The notes beneath the pieces were generated by a model that did no database searches, was not told where the DNA came from, and saw nothing but the letters and a program-made list of their open reading frames with translations. From an uncultured Lachnospiraceae bacterium (GTDB lineage: Bacteria; Bacillota; Clostridia; Lachnospirales; Lachnospiraceae): a stretch of DNA of 64,000 bases. Shown in pieces: positions 36,783 through 45,890 of this stretch. The stretch covers positions 28,870-92,869 of the forward strand of contig CANBFE010000014.1 in the NCBI GenBank assembly GCA_947367855.1, given 5' to 3'. A program made the translations under genes and the position numbers. Every line of letters begins with the position of its first letter. Position 1 is the first letter of the stretch.

Positions 36783-37436
36783 TTATTTGAAAAATTCATG
36801 TCCGCCATGCGCAAACAGATATGTAAGATTTCTGTCAAACCACTTTACCTTACTGCTGTCGGCATACTTTCTGGCAACAAAATACAGTGCTCCCTGGGAG
36901 ATGTCCTCCCCCATCAGGGCGCGTTCCACAGCCTTCACAGTGTCCTCACTGACTTCCACCCTGTAATAGCTTCCGTTGGAAACCGGAGAAAACTGGGACA
37001 CACCCTTTTCCTTCTGAAATACAACCCCTGCCACGGAATCCGGGAACAGTTCACTGTTCATCCTGTTCAGAACAACATTTGCCACAAGGAGCTTCCCGTC
37101 CTCATCCTCATTGCCTGCTTCCGCTTCCACAATCCGGAGCAGAACCTCCAGATCCGTATCGGACAGCTCGTACAGATAATGCTGCTCCACCACCAGAAAG
37201 GCAACGGTCCGCTGTCCGGACACAGCCACATCTGCAATTCCCAGTCCCTTCCGGCCGTCTTCCAGACAGGGACGCGCCCTTCCGGCCCACGCTTCCTCCA
37301 GTTCCCACAGACCCAGTTTCAGGTTCTGCACAGGTTCCGGATATAATCTGACAGCATCAACTTCCCTCACGCACACAACGCATGCCATAAGAAGAAAACT
37401 TAACAGCATCAAGAGGCCTACCGCTTTCTTATACAT
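36783..37436 (-). CDS. SleB-type cell wall hydrolase
   Basis: A 217-residue exported protein. Residues 1-28 are a hydrophobic signal. The C-terminal SleB/CwlJ hydrolase domain (about 90-217) has LLRIVEAEAGNEDEDGKLLVANVVLNRM with the catalytic Glu, and GALYFVARKYADSSKVKWFDRNL. Such enzymes act on spore cortex or vegetative peptidoglycan. No LysM or binding domain is present and no germination partner (ypeB) is adjacent. The start after AAAGGA is used instead of the ATG at 37469. Confidence 0.88.
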   Translation of the reverse strand: MYKKAVGLLMLLSFLLMACVVCVREVDAVRLYPEPVQNLKLGLWELEEAWAGRARPCLEDGRKGLGIADVAVSGQRTVAFLVVEQHYLYELSDTDLEVLLRIVEAEAGNEDEDGKLLVANVVLNRMNSELFPDSVAGVVFQKEKGVSQFSPVSNGSYYRVEVSEDTVKAVERALMGEDISQGALYFVARKYADSSKVKWFDRNLTYLFAHGGHEFFK

Positions 37437-37532
37437 ACCTTCCAGTCCTTTCTCAACCGGACATAACAATCATTCTTAAAGCCTGTCCGTACTATCAATA
37501 TATGAGGAAAGTCCTGAAAATATGTCTTACGC

Positions 37533-38639
37533 CTATTTTTCCGAAAAATTAATAAAACTGATATTCATGTTCACATAGCCCACAATACCGTCCACGGAGC
37601 CTTCAAAATCGTACTGCCACATAGAAAACTTATAAGGATAGTCCGGAATGTCCGCAGCCTGGGACAGCCACACATCATAGGCAGTCAGCTTTGACATGTC
37701 GATTTCCTTGATCAGCCACTCCTTATTGCCGTAAAGCATGGTTTTTCTTCCCGATGCGGCAATGGTATCCAGAAAGGCCTTGGCAATGTCCGTTTTCTCC
37801 GCCTTTGTCAGGCTGTCCGTCCTGGCTTCGTCATTTTCCACCAATTCCATATCGTATGCCACGGGATAGGAAATCTGGTATTCACCCAGATTCGAAATCA
37901 CCATATTGGCCTCCTCTATGGCCTCGTCGGTATTGATGGCCTGGGAATAAAAATACACTCCCACCTCCAGCCCGGCATCCGTGGCCCGCTTGATATTATC
38001 CGTAAAATATTCATCCAGGATCAGCTGGCCCGTGCCGTACCCCCTGGCTCCCACACGCAGCATAACAAAGTCTATTCCTGCCTTTTTCACCTTTACAAAA
38101 TCCACATAGTCCTGGTATTTTGAGATGTCCACCCCCACATAGGAGGTCTGTTTTCCGTTCTCATAATACTTCATCAGGTCAGACTGACAGACCAGCTTTG
38201 TAAAATCATATTCATGTTTGGGCAGATAGGGGCTGATTAAAACCCACTCTTCCGTACCGTCCGCATACTCCACCAGCGTATGCTTTCCGTCCTCGGAGGG
38301 ATCCTCTTCCTCCGGTTCCGGCTCCTCCGTGGGCTCCGGCGTTGGCGTGGCGGTCGGTTCCGGATACATATCCCAGAAATCCAGGTCATCCGGATGCAGG
38401 CCATCCCCGCTCAGCAGTTCCTCCGTCTCCGGGTAAAGAATCACCGGGGACTCCGGCTCTGCGGCAGCCTGTATGGAATCATTCTGCCTGGCCCGGGAGG
38501 AAGCATTATTCTTCTGATTATTGTTCAGAAGCAGTACCGCCAGCAGAATCACGGCTACAAAGGCAGATACCGCCACGATGGACATGACCACCGTAAGCGT
38601 CATATTCGAATTATCATCAAAATCATCCGGCATCTTCAT
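37533..38639 (-). CDS. GH25 muramidase, membrane-anchored
   Basis: A 368-residue protein. The N-terminal cytosolic stretch of 14 residues is followed by a membrane segment (about 15-41), a Glu/Pro/Thr-rich linker (about 85-130) and a GH25 lysozyme domain (about 165-366). GH25 marks are GVDISKYQ, the catalytic-site VAYDMEL and WQYDFEGSVDGI. It cleaves the beta-1,4 bond between MurNAc and GlcNAc. It lies 32 bases after rnfB with a good GGAGG site and no terminator seen, so it may be read through from the rnf operon. Confidence 0.9.
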   Translation of the reverse strand: MKMPDDFDDNSNMTLTVVMSIVAVSAFVAVILLAVLLLNNNQKNNASSRARQNDSIQAAAEPESPVILYPETEELLSGDGLHPDDLDFWDMYPEPTATPTPEPTEEPEPEEEDPSEDGKHTLVEYADGTEEWVLISPYLPKHEYDFTKLVCQSDLMKYYENGKQTSYVGVDISKYQDYVDFVKVKKAGIDFVMLRVGARGYGTGQLILDEYFTDNIKRATDAGLEVGVYFYSQAINTDEAIEEANMVISNLGEYQISYPVAYDMELVENDEARTDSLTKAEKTDIAKAFLDTIAASGRKTMLYGNKEWLIKEIDMSKLTAYDVWLSQAADIPDYPYKFSMWQYDFEGSVDGIVGYVNMNISFINFSEK

Positions 38640-38671
38640 AATCTAAACCTCCCTTCCGGACTTTCTGCAGA

Positions 38672-39469
38672 CTACATCCTGACAATACATTTCTTGGGGC
38701 ATTTCTCCGCGCAGGCGCCGCAGCCCGTACATTTCTCCTGGTCAATGGAGGCATGAAAATCAGCCACCTTAACCGCCTGGGAATCGCAGTTTCGCATGCA
38801 CAGTCCGCAGCCGATGCATCCGGACTGACAGACTTTCATGGTAACAGGCCCCTTGTCCGCGGAACTGCAGGCAACCGCGTACTTCGCGTCATAGGGAATC
38901 AGGGAGATCAGATGCTTCGGACATGCCTCCACACATTTTCCGCAGGCTTTGCATTTCTCCCTGTCCACAACTGCCACTCCGTTTACCACATGAATCGCGT
39001 CAAATGGACACGCCTCCACGCAGGTGCCGAATCCCAGACAGCCGCTGCTGCAGGATTTGGGTCCGCCCCCCGGCACAAATCCCATTATCCGGCAGTCCTC
39101 ATGTCCCGTATATTCGTAATCCTGCTTTGCCTTTTCGCAGTCTCCCATACATGCCACAAAGGCCACCTTTTTCTCCGTGGAGCCTGCCTCCACTCCCATG
39201 ATGGCAGCGATTCTGCTGCCAACGGCCTCTCCCCCAACGGGACAGGCATTCACGGGCGCTTCTCCCTTCGCAATGGCCGCCGCCAGCCCGGAACATCCGG
39301 CAAAACCGCATCCCCCGCAGTTATTTCCCGGCAGGCAGGCCAGCACAGCCTCTTCCTTCTCGTCTTTCTCCACCTTAAACCGAATCCCGGCAACCCCGAG
39401 AAACAGACCCACAAAAATGCCCACCACGCCTACCACTGCGGCGGCAGACAAAATACCTGTTACGCTCAT
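38672..39469 (-). CDS. rnfB: Rnf complex subunit B
   Basis: A 265-residue iron-sulphur protein that takes electrons from reduced ferredoxin into the Rnf complex. One N-terminal membrane anchor (about 7-27) precedes a Fes-type cluster (NNCGGCGFAGC...CP) and then several ferredoxin-like CxxCxxC motifs (CLGFGTCVEACP, CKACGKCVEACP, CIGCGLCMRNC, CTGCGACAEKCP). It ends the six-gene rnfCDGEAB operon. Confidence 0.96.
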   Translation of the reverse strand: MSVTGILSAAAVVGVVGIFVGLFLGVAGIRFKVEKDEKEEAVLACLPGNNCGGCGFAGCSGLAAAIAKGEAPVNACPVGGEAVGSRIAAIMGVEAGSTEKKVAFVACMGDCEKAKQDYEYTGHEDCRIMGFVPGGGPKSCSSGCLGFGTCVEACPFDAIHVVNGVAVVDREKCKACGKCVEACPKHLISLIPYDAKYAVACSSADKGPVTMKVCQSGCIGCGLCMRNCDSQAVKVADFHASIDQEKCTGCGACAEKCPKKCIVRM

Positions 39470-39497
39470 CCGTCCAGCTCCCTTCTTCTCCGCAATT

Positions 39498-40088
39498 TTA
39501 TAACAGACCGGAAAATCCGCAGAAAGCGATAGCCATCAATCCCGCTGTCAGCAGCACCGTGGGCATTCCCTTAAAAGACTCGGGAATGTCATTGTACTCC
39601 AGCTTCTCCCGGATTCCGGCCAGTATCACGATGGCAAGGCAGAAACCCGCCGCCGTGGCAAAGCCGTTGACGATACCTGTGAAAATTCCGTATTCCTTCT
39701 GCACATTGGTAATCGCTACTCCCAGCACCGCGCAGTTGGTGGTAATCAAAGGCAGATACACACCCAATGCCTCATAGAGGGCAGGCATTGCCTTCCGCAG
39801 AAACATCTCCACAAACTGCACCAGAGCGGCAATAACCAGAATAAAAACAATGGTCTTCAGGTACTCCACATGGAACCGGACCAGTACATATTGATAGATC
39901 ACACCTGCCACTGCGCTGGCAATGGTGATGACAAAAATAACCGCAGCTCCCATTCCCGCCGCCGTATTGGTCTTTCTGGACACTCCCAGGAAGGGGCAGA
40001 GCCCAAGGAACTGGCTCAGCACCACATTGCTCACCAGAGAAGAGCCGATGAGCAGGACTAGCAGCTCTTTTACATATTCCATATTCAT
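39498..40088 (-). CDS. rnfA: Rnf complex subunit A
   Basis: A 196-residue integral membrane protein with six predicted helices. The LCPFLGVS and TTNCAVLGV motifs hold the cysteines proposed to carry the intramembrane Fe-S centre shared with RnfE. The start overlaps the stop of rnfE as ATGA. Confidence 0.96.
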   Translation of the reverse strand: MNMEYVKELLVLLIGSSLVSNVVLSQFLGLCPFLGVSRKTNTAAGMGAAVIFVITIASAVAGVIYQYVLVRFHVEYLKTIVFILVIAALVQFVEMFLRKAMPALYEALGVYLPLITTNCAVLGVAITNVQKEYGIFTGIVNGFATAAGFCLAIVILAGIREKLEYNDIPESFKGMPTVLLTAGLMAIAFCGFSGLL

Positions 40089-40801
40089 TTTCTTCCCTCC
40101 GACGCATTCTCATCGTAAAAACGTTTCGTACATCCCCTGCTGTCCTTACAGTTCATACAGTCCTCACTGCATCCGGAACCGATCTTTTCGTAGGATTTTC
40201 CCTTTTCCTTCCTGCATGTCTTTATGTAATTCTGCAGGGCAACCAAAGCCGCCAGCACGAAGAAGGCTCCGGGCGCCTGTCCGAAGATCCGGATGGGTTC
40301 CAGGAATCCGGGAAGAACACCGAAACCGAAAATCTCCCCTGCCCCCAGCAGCTCGCGCACCATGCCGATACAGGTCAGCGCAAAAGTGAATCCAAGACCC
40401 ATTCCCAGGCCGTCAAAAAACGAAGGAATAACAGGGTTGGAATAGGCATAGCTCTCCGCCCTTCCCAGAATGATGCAGTTTACCACAATCAGGGGAATAT
40501 AAACACCCAGGGACTTGTTCAGGGAAGGAATATACGCCTCCAGAAGCAGCTGCACAACCGTAACAAAGGAGGCTATAATCACAATAAAACCGGGAATACG
40601 CACCCTGTCCGGAATAATGTTCCGAAGCAGCGCTATAATCATGTTGCTCAGGGCCAGAACCACAGTGGTGGTAAGCCCCATTCCCAGGCCGTTTACCGCC
40701 GAGGTGGTGACAGCCAGTGTGGGACACATGCCCAGCATCAGCACAAAGGTTGGATTCTCCTTTACCAGTCCGTTAAATAATCTCTCTCCTGCCTTATTCA
40801 T
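40085..40801 (-). CDS. rnfE: Rnf complex subunit E with Cys-rich tail
   Basis: A 238-residue membrane protein homologous to RnfA (LGMCPTLAV and VVNCIILGR motifs). The start is the ATG 8 bases after AAGGAGG and overlaps the rnfG stop. Unlike a typical RnfE, which ends after the last helix, it has a hydrophilic tail of about 35 residues with four cysteines (211, 215, 218, 224; C-x3-C-x2-C-x5-C). The tail could bind iron-sulphur or zinc, but that is only a guess. Confidence 0.93.
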   Translation of the reverse strand: MNKAGERLFNGLVKENPTFVLMLGMCPTLAVTTSAVNGLGMGLTTTVVLALSNMIIALLRNIIPDRVRIPGFIVIIASFVTVVQLLLEAYIPSLNKSLGVYIPLIVVNCIILGRAESYAYSNPVIPSFFDGLGMGLGFTFALTCIGMVRELLGAGEIFGFGVLPGFLEPIRIFGQAPGAFFVLAALVALQNYIKTCRKEKGKSYEKIGSGCSEDCMNCKDSRGCTKRFYDENASEGRK

Positions 40802-41417
40802 TTCCGGCACCTCCTTCCCGCAGGGACTGCGCTGCCTTCAGTCCCCCGTTTACCGCATCGGTGACGGCCTTCGTCGTGATCGTGGCGCTGGTAATGGCGT
40901 CGATTTCATTTTCGGCAGCAGCGCCTGTCCGGGTATAGACAAAGCTGTCCGCTTTCCTGTTCTCAAACTGGGGAACCAGCACCTCCGGAGCCAGCATGCC
41001 CAGTCCGGCAGTCTCCGATATCTCCAGAATGGATATGGCATTCAGGGTTCCGTCCATGGTCACTCCCAGATACAGCACGATATTGCCCCCGTATCCCTGT
41101 GTGGAAGTGGACTCCAGCACATACCCCATCAGCGCATTGTCGCCTGCCAGGGCGCGGTAAACATTTCCTATTTTTACGCCCATGCCGGAAAGCTCCTGCT
41201 GCAGCTCCTCTCCCGGCGCATATTCTATTTGTTCAAAGGAGGATGCCTCCTGAAAAACCGCGCTGCAGGCTTCCTGTATGGCCTTTTCCTTCTGAATCCG
41301 GATAGGCTCCTTTGTCAGCTCATTTACCACGCCCAGAAGGAGACCCGCTATCAGGGTGATTGCAAACAGAATTCCGGCTTCCTTCAGCATAACGGTAATG
41401 TCGTTCTTATTTTTCAT
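40794..41417 (-). CDS. rnfG: Rnf complex subunit G
   Basis: A 207-residue flavoprotein with one N-terminal membrane anchor (about 11-31) and an extracytoplasmic FMN-binding domain. The FMN is attached covalently to a Thr in the ITSATITTKAV motif (family consensus S(T)GAT). The start ATG overlaps the rnfD stop by 11 bases. It passes electrons between RnfD/B and the NAD+ side. Confidence 0.95.
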   Translation of the reverse strand: MKNKNDITVMLKEAGILFAITLIAGLLLGVVNELTKEPIRIQKEKAIQEACSAVFQEASSFEQIEYAPGEELQQELSGMGVKIGNVYRALAGDNALMGYVLESTSTQGYGGNIVLYLGVTMDGTLNAISILEISETAGLGMLAPEVLVPQFENRKADSFVYTRTGAAAENEIDAITSATITTKAVTDAVNGGLKAAQSLREGGAGNE

Positions 41418-42348
41418 GGCGCGCTCCCCCCTTCCTGTATCCGAAGGCTGTGGGCATTGTGCACTTCTCAATCAAAGGCACAAGCAGGTTGCCAAGGATG
41501 ATTGCATAGGACACCCCTTCCGCCCCGGGCCCGAAAATTCTGAAAATTCCGGTAAGCAGTCCAAGAAGAATGCCAAAGCAGTACTGTCCCTTTATGGTAA
41601 TAGGCCTGGTGACATAATCGGTAGCCATAAAAAATGCACCCAGCATCAGTCCGCCGCCGGAAAGATGCGCCGCCAGGTAAGCCGGCTCAAAACCATGCCC
41701 TCCGAACAAACCTGCAAAGAGAACAAAGGTCACTATGTAGCTGCCCGGAATCCTCAGGTCTATAACCCCGAGCAGAAGCAGAAAACATGCCCCCACGGCA
41801 ATGGCGATCACGGATGTCTCGCCTATGGTTCCAGCCGTGCGGCCCACCACCATGTCCAACAGGTTAACGGGTTCCCCCGCCTTCAGTACCGCAAGGGGTG
41901 TTGCTCCCGTATAAGCGTCACAGCCAAAGGCTGTCATTGCGGTGGGAAACGAGATCAGCAGAAAACATCTGGCCGCCAGAGCCGGGTTCATAAAATTCTG
42001 ACCCAGGCCTCCAAAGAGCATCTTCACCACCAGAATGGCAAAAACGCCGCCCAGGGCCGCCATCCACAGGGGAATGGATACCGGAAGGTTCAGGGCCAGC
42101 AGCAGTCCGGTCACTACCGCAGAAAGATCTGTCACAGTCAGTTTGTTTTTATACAATCCGAAAAAATACTCCGTAAGAACCGTGCTCCCCATGGTCACCA
42201 TCATGACTGCCAGAGCCCTTGGTCCAAAATTATAAATTCCAAAACCGGCCGCAGGCATCAGTGCAACCACAACGGCAAGCATCAGCCCGTTAGTGCCCAT
42301 TCCGGAACGAATATGAGGATTGGATGACACTTTATACAATTCGCTCAT
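41407..42348 (-). CDS. rnfD: Rnf complex subunit D
   Basis: A 313-residue membrane protein with about nine helices, homologous to NqrB, and the main candidate for ion translocation. The covalent-FMN threonine lies in DAYTGATPLAVLK. The start MSELYKVSSNPHIRS has GGAGAG; the longer reading from 42501 overlaps rnfC and is rejected. Confidence 0.96.
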   Translation of the reverse strand: MSELYKVSSNPHIRSGMGTNGLMLAVVVALMPAAGFGIYNFGPRALAVMMVTMGSTVLTEYFFGLYKNKLTVTDLSAVVTGLLLALNLPVSIPLWMAALGGVFAILVVKMLFGGLGQNFMNPALAARCFLLISFPTAMTAFGCDAYTGATPLAVLKAGEPVNLLDMVVGRTAGTIGETSVIAIAVGACFLLLLGVIDLRIPGSYIVTFVLFAGLFGGHGFEPAYLAAHLSGGGLMLGAFFMATDYVTRPITIKGQYCFGILLGLLTGIFRIFGPGAEGVSYAIILGNLLVPLIEKCTMPTAFGYRKGGARHEK

Positions 42349-42404
42349 GGTTTCTCTCCTAAAATTTAGTCCGCATCCAACAGATGCTTTTTCTTTTCCG
42401 TACT

Positions 42405-43721
42405 CTATTTCTTTCTCTTTGCCAGCTGAATCTTCCGCATGGATTTGATCTGCTGCGTCAGGGGTCTCTTGGCAGGACATATGTAACTGCAGCAGCCGCA
42501 CTCACAGCATTCCATGCCGTAGTTTGCCAGAAAAGCCTCCTCGTCAAAATGCTCCGCATAATCCGCAAGCCTGCTGGGCACCACCCTTCCCGGACATACT
42601 TCCACACAGCGTCCGCAGTTAATGCAGGGCCCCGGTTCCATGGCCGACACCTCATCCTTCGTCAGGGCAAGAAGCGCCGTGGATGTCTTTGTGGAGGGAA
42701 CCTCCAGACCAAACATGGCAAAGCCCATCATGGGACCTCCGCAGACAATCTTTTCAGGCTTTCCCTTAAACCCTCCGGCCGCCTCCAGAATCTCCTGATA
42801 GCTGCTTCCTATGCGCACACGGAAATTGGCAGGATTCTGAACTGCATCCCCCGTGACGGTGACAATCCTCTCCATCAGGGGACGGCCTTCCATGACAGCC
42901 CTGTATACCGCCACCATGGTATCCACATTGTTCACCACACATCCCACGTCTGCAGGAAGCATGGTGGAATTGATCCTTCTGCCCGTAACCGCAAAGATCA
43001 GCTGCCGCTCTCCCCCCTGGGGGTATTTTGTCTTCAGCGCCCTGACGCTGATCTTCTTCTCGTCCGCGGTCAGTCTGCGCAGCAGTGCGATACAGTCCGG
43101 CTTATTGTCTTCCACAGCCAGGATGCCGTGTGCATTGGGAAACAGCTTCAGAATAATCTTCAGTCCCCCCACCAGCTTCTCCGGCTCCTCAAGCATCCTT
43201 CGATAATCCGAGGTCAGGTACGGCTCGCATTCCGCACAGTTGGCAATCACATAATCGATTTTCTCCGGCTCCTTGGGAGAGAGTTTTACATGGGTGGGAA
43301 AACCGGCGCCTCCCATTCCGACGATTCCGGCTTCCTTCACGATTTCCACGATTTCCTCCCGCTTCACTCCGTCAAGGGACGCCCTGGCCCGGAATCCCAC
43401 ATCCTCATACAGGCCGTCATTTTCCACAACAATACTCATGACCATATCGCCTGTGGCCACCCGCCTCGGCTCAATGGCCTTCACCGTGCCTGAGACAGAT
43501 GCATGTACCGGCGCAGAAACAAATCCTCCTGCCTCCGCTATCTTCTGCCCTGCAAGAACCCTGTCCCCTTTGGCCACGACAGCTTTGGCGGGCGCCCCGA
43601 TATGCTGGGACAATGGATATACAAGCTCCTTCCCAGGCAGAACATCCCCAATGGCCTTATCCTTAGACAGATCCTTTCCGTCATAAGGATGTATTCCACC
43701 TACAAATGTCAATTTTGCCAT
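42405..43721 (-). CDS. rnfC: Rnf complex subunit C
   Basis: A 438-residue peripheral subunit, the NADH/NAD+ site of the complex. It has a biotinyl/SLBB-like N-terminal part starting with the family-typical KLTFVGGIHPYDGK, the Gly-rich flavin/NAD region GIVGMGGAGFPTHVK, and two ferredoxin-type clusters near the C-terminus (CINCGRCVEVCP and CCECGCCSYICP). It is the first gene of the operon. The start with AAAGGA is preferred over an ATG at 43754. Confidence 0.96.
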   Translation of the reverse strand: MAKLTFVGGIHPYDGKDLSKDKAIGDVLPGKELVYPLSQHIGAPAKAVVAKGDRVLAGQKIAEAGGFVSAPVHASVSGTVKAIEPRRVATGDMVMSIVVENDGLYEDVGFRARASLDGVKREEIVEIVKEAGIVGMGGAGFPTHVKLSPKEPEKIDYVIANCAECEPYLTSDYRRMLEEPEKLVGGLKIILKLFPNAHGILAVEDNKPDCIALLRRLTADEKKISVRALKTKYPQGGERQLIFAVTGRRINSTMLPADVGCVVNNVDTMVAVYRAVMEGRPLMERIVTVTGDAVQNPANFRVRIGSSYQEILEAAGGFKGKPEKIVCGGPMMGFAMFGLEVPSTKTSTALLALTKDEVSAMEPGPCINCGRCVEVCPGRVVPSRLADYAEHFDEEAFLANYGMECCECGCCSYICPAKRPLTQQIKSMRKIQLAKRKK

Positions 43722-43819
43722 TTCTCTTAAGTCCTTTCCCGTGTATCTTTTCATAATTCATTCTACCTATAAATATACTATTTTTTTTCATAAAATACTA
43801 CTGGAAATTTTAAATTTAT

Positions 43820-43849
43820 GATATACTATTTTAAAGATACCAGGGTCAA
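43820..43849 (-). promoter_or_regulatory. Candidate promoter of the rnf operon
   Basis: TTGACC, 18 bases, TATATC on the minus strand, about 100 bases before rnfC. A TATACT box on the plus strand (43822-43827) overlaps it and may serve the divergent exonuclease gene, so the two promoters may compete. Confidence 0.4.
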
Positions 43850-43904
43850 AACTCAAAACCCCGGTTATTATCTTTTCATCATAATGAAAGAAACGGAGGC
43901 TGCC

Positions 43905-45008
43905 ATGCGAATTTGTAAGGAAACACTGGAAAATTTTTCCGTATCTTACCCCCTTGACAGACTTGCGCCCCTGGAGCAGATTCTTTTCCTTGATATTGAA
44001 ACCACAGGCTTTGCCGCCAGATCCTCCCATCTGTATCTCATCGGATGCGCCTATTATCAGGAGGAAAAATGGCAGACCATACAGTGGATGGCAGAAAACC
44101 CTGATCAGGAGGCGGAAATCCTGAAGGCTTTTTTTGAGTTTGCAGGAAAGTACCGCTGCCTGATTCATTTTAACGGCAACAATTTCGACCTCCCCTTCCT
44201 GACCCAGAAATGTGAGCTGCTTACCCTGCCCTACAATTTCGACGATTATCAGGGGATTGATCTCTACAGAAGAATTGCGCCTTATAAATACTTTCTGAAA
44301 CTCCCAAACTGCAAGCAGAAAACACTGGAACAGTTTCTGGGGATTAATCGCCAGGATGTGTTCTCCGGCGGCGAACTGATCGGCATGTACCAGGATTATG
44401 TAAAAACTCTATCGGAATATTCGGAAAAAGCCCTGTTCCTCCACAATGCGGATGATCTCAAGGGAATGTTGGAGGCCCTTCCCATTCTTGCTTACCATGA
44501 CCTGTTCAACAGGCCTGTCACTGCCAGAAAGGTCCAGGCAAATTACTACAGGGACATAAACGGAACACGGCGCCGGGAACTGATTATCTTCTTCCGTCCG
44601 GATACAGCCCTTCCCAAACCTGTATCTGCAGGCGCAAACCAGTGCCTGTTCCGCGGAACAGACACAGACTGTTCCCTGAAAATTCCCATTTATGAGGAAG
44701 AGTTAAAGTATTTTTATTCCAATTACCACGATTACTACTATCTTCCTTCAGAAGATATGGCCCTTCACATGTCGGTGGCTGAATTTGTAGATAAATCCTA
44801 CCGCCTCCGGGCCTCGGCTGCCAACTGCTACACCCGTAAGACAGCAAGTTACCTTCCCCAGTGGGATTACGTTTTTACGCCTTTTTATAAACGTGATTAT
44901 AAAAGCCAGGAACTCTTTTTTGAGCTTACCGATGAACTGAAAAAAGACCGGCCTGCATTTTCCACCTATGCTTCCCATGTTCTCAACATGATAGCATCCG
45001 CCTACTGA
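43905..45008 (+). CDS. RNase H-like / YprB-type exonuclease
   Basis: A 367-residue cytosolic protein. The N-terminal 170 residues form a DEDD-type RNase H-like exonuclease domain: motif I FLDIETTG (DxE), motif II HFNGNNFDLPFL, and a later HNADDLKGM with the final Asp. The rest (about 200-367) has no known domain. It matches the YprB family of Bacillus, whose role in nucleic acid processing is not settled. The start is chosen because GGAGG lies five bases before it; upstream ATGs are in the promoter. Confidence 0.85.
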   Translation: MRICKETLENFSVSYPLDRLAPLEQILFLDIETTGFAARSSHLYLIGCAYYQEEKWQTIQWMAENPDQEAEILKAFFEFAGKYRCLIHFNGNNFDLPFLTQKCELLTLPYNFDDYQGIDLYRRIAPYKYFLKLPNCKQKTLEQFLGINRQDVFSGGELIGMYQDYVKTLSEYSEKALFLHNADDLKGMLEALPILAYHDLFNRPVTARKVQANYYRDINGTRRRELIIFFRPDTALPKPVSAGANQCLFRGTDTDCSLKIPIYEEELKYFYSNYHDYYYLPSEDMALHMSVAEFVDKSYRLRASAANCYTRKTASYLPQWDYVFTPFYKRDYKSQELFFELTDELKKDRPAFSTYASHVLNMIASAY

Positions 45009-45032
45009 AATCGAATAATTCCACACAAAAAT

Positions 45033-45068
45033 TAAGCGGTTGTCTGTATTTCAGCCGACAGCCGCTTA
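45033..45068 (-). terminator. Terminator after cheR
   Basis: TAAGCGGTTGTC pairs with GACAGCCGCTTA (one G-U) across a 12-base loop; on the minus strand TTTTTG follows. It ends the ispH-rpsA-cheR transcript and may also slow the converging plus-strand transcript. Confidence 0.8.
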
Positions 45069-45093
45069 TCCTCTCTGCTTTTCTCCTGATGTC

Positions 45094-45870
45094 TCATGGT
45101 TTCTGGTAAAAAAAAGCATTTTTTCTCAGATACCCTATCTCTCTGTGGTTCATGATCTGTTCGGAACTTCCAATGAAGAGAATGCCTCCTCCTGTCAGGG
45201 ACTGATAAAACTTCCTGAATATGACATCTTTTGTCTCTTCCGTAAAATATATCAGCACATTGCGGCAGACAATCAAATGATACTCTGCCGGATAAATATC
45301 CTTTAACAGATTATGTTCCCGGAATTCCACACATGCCTTAATCTCGTCCGAGATCCTGAAGGAATCCCCAGTCTGCCGAAAATACCGCCTTCTCAAATCC
45401 GCCGGAACAGATATCAGACTTTTCTCAGGATAGATTCCTTCCTTTGCCTTTGCGATAACCTGTCTGTCAAGATCGGTGGCATATATCCTGATATTGCCCA
45501 ATGGCAAATGCCTGGACAGAGCCATTACCAACGAATACGGTTCGTCACCCGTGGAACAGGCAGCACTCCAGATCTTCAAACGTTTTCCAAATCTGCCGAT
45601 CAATTCTGGAAGTGCCTTATCCTCCATCACCTTCCACTGGGACAGATCCCTGTAAAATTCCGACACATTAATGGTAATATAGTTGACGAATTCTTCAAGC
45701 ATCTTTCTGTCTGTTTTCAGACAGACTACATATTTGTCATAACCTTCAATCCTGTTTTTTGAAATCAGGTAATCGATCCGACGCTTCATCTGTTTTTCCT
45801 GATAGCAGTTCAAGTCGATCCCTGTCAGAGTCAGGACCTCCCTCTTAAAGAACCCGTAATCAAATACCAT
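45094..45870 (-). CDS. cheR: CheR-type protein-glutamate methyltransferase
   Basis: A 258-residue SAM-dependent methyltransferase. The N-terminal helical CheR_N domain (1-about 75, with RRIDYLI and NYITINVSEFYRD) precedes the Rossmann domain with WSAACSTGDEPYSLVMAL (SAM site) and VCRNVLIYFTEE. CheR methylates chemoreceptors in motile bacteria. No other chemotaxis gene is in the window; the gene starts 20 bases after the rpsA stop with no terminator, so it is probably cotranscribed with ribosomal protein S1. Confidence 0.9.
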   Translation of the reverse strand: MVFDYGFFKREVLTLTGIDLNCYQEKQMKRRIDYLISKNRIEGYDKYVVCLKTDRKMLEEFVNYITINVSEFYRDLSQWKVMEDKALPELIGRFGKRLKIWSAACSTGDEPYSLVMALSRHLPLGNIRIYATDLDRQVIAKAKEGIYPEKSLISVPADLRRRYFRQTGDSFRISDEIKACVEFREHNLLKDIYPAEYHLIVCRNVLIYFTEETKDVIFRKFYQSLTGGGILFIGSSEQIMNHREIGYLRKNAFFYQKP

Positions 45871-45890
45871 TACCTACCATCCTGTTATCT

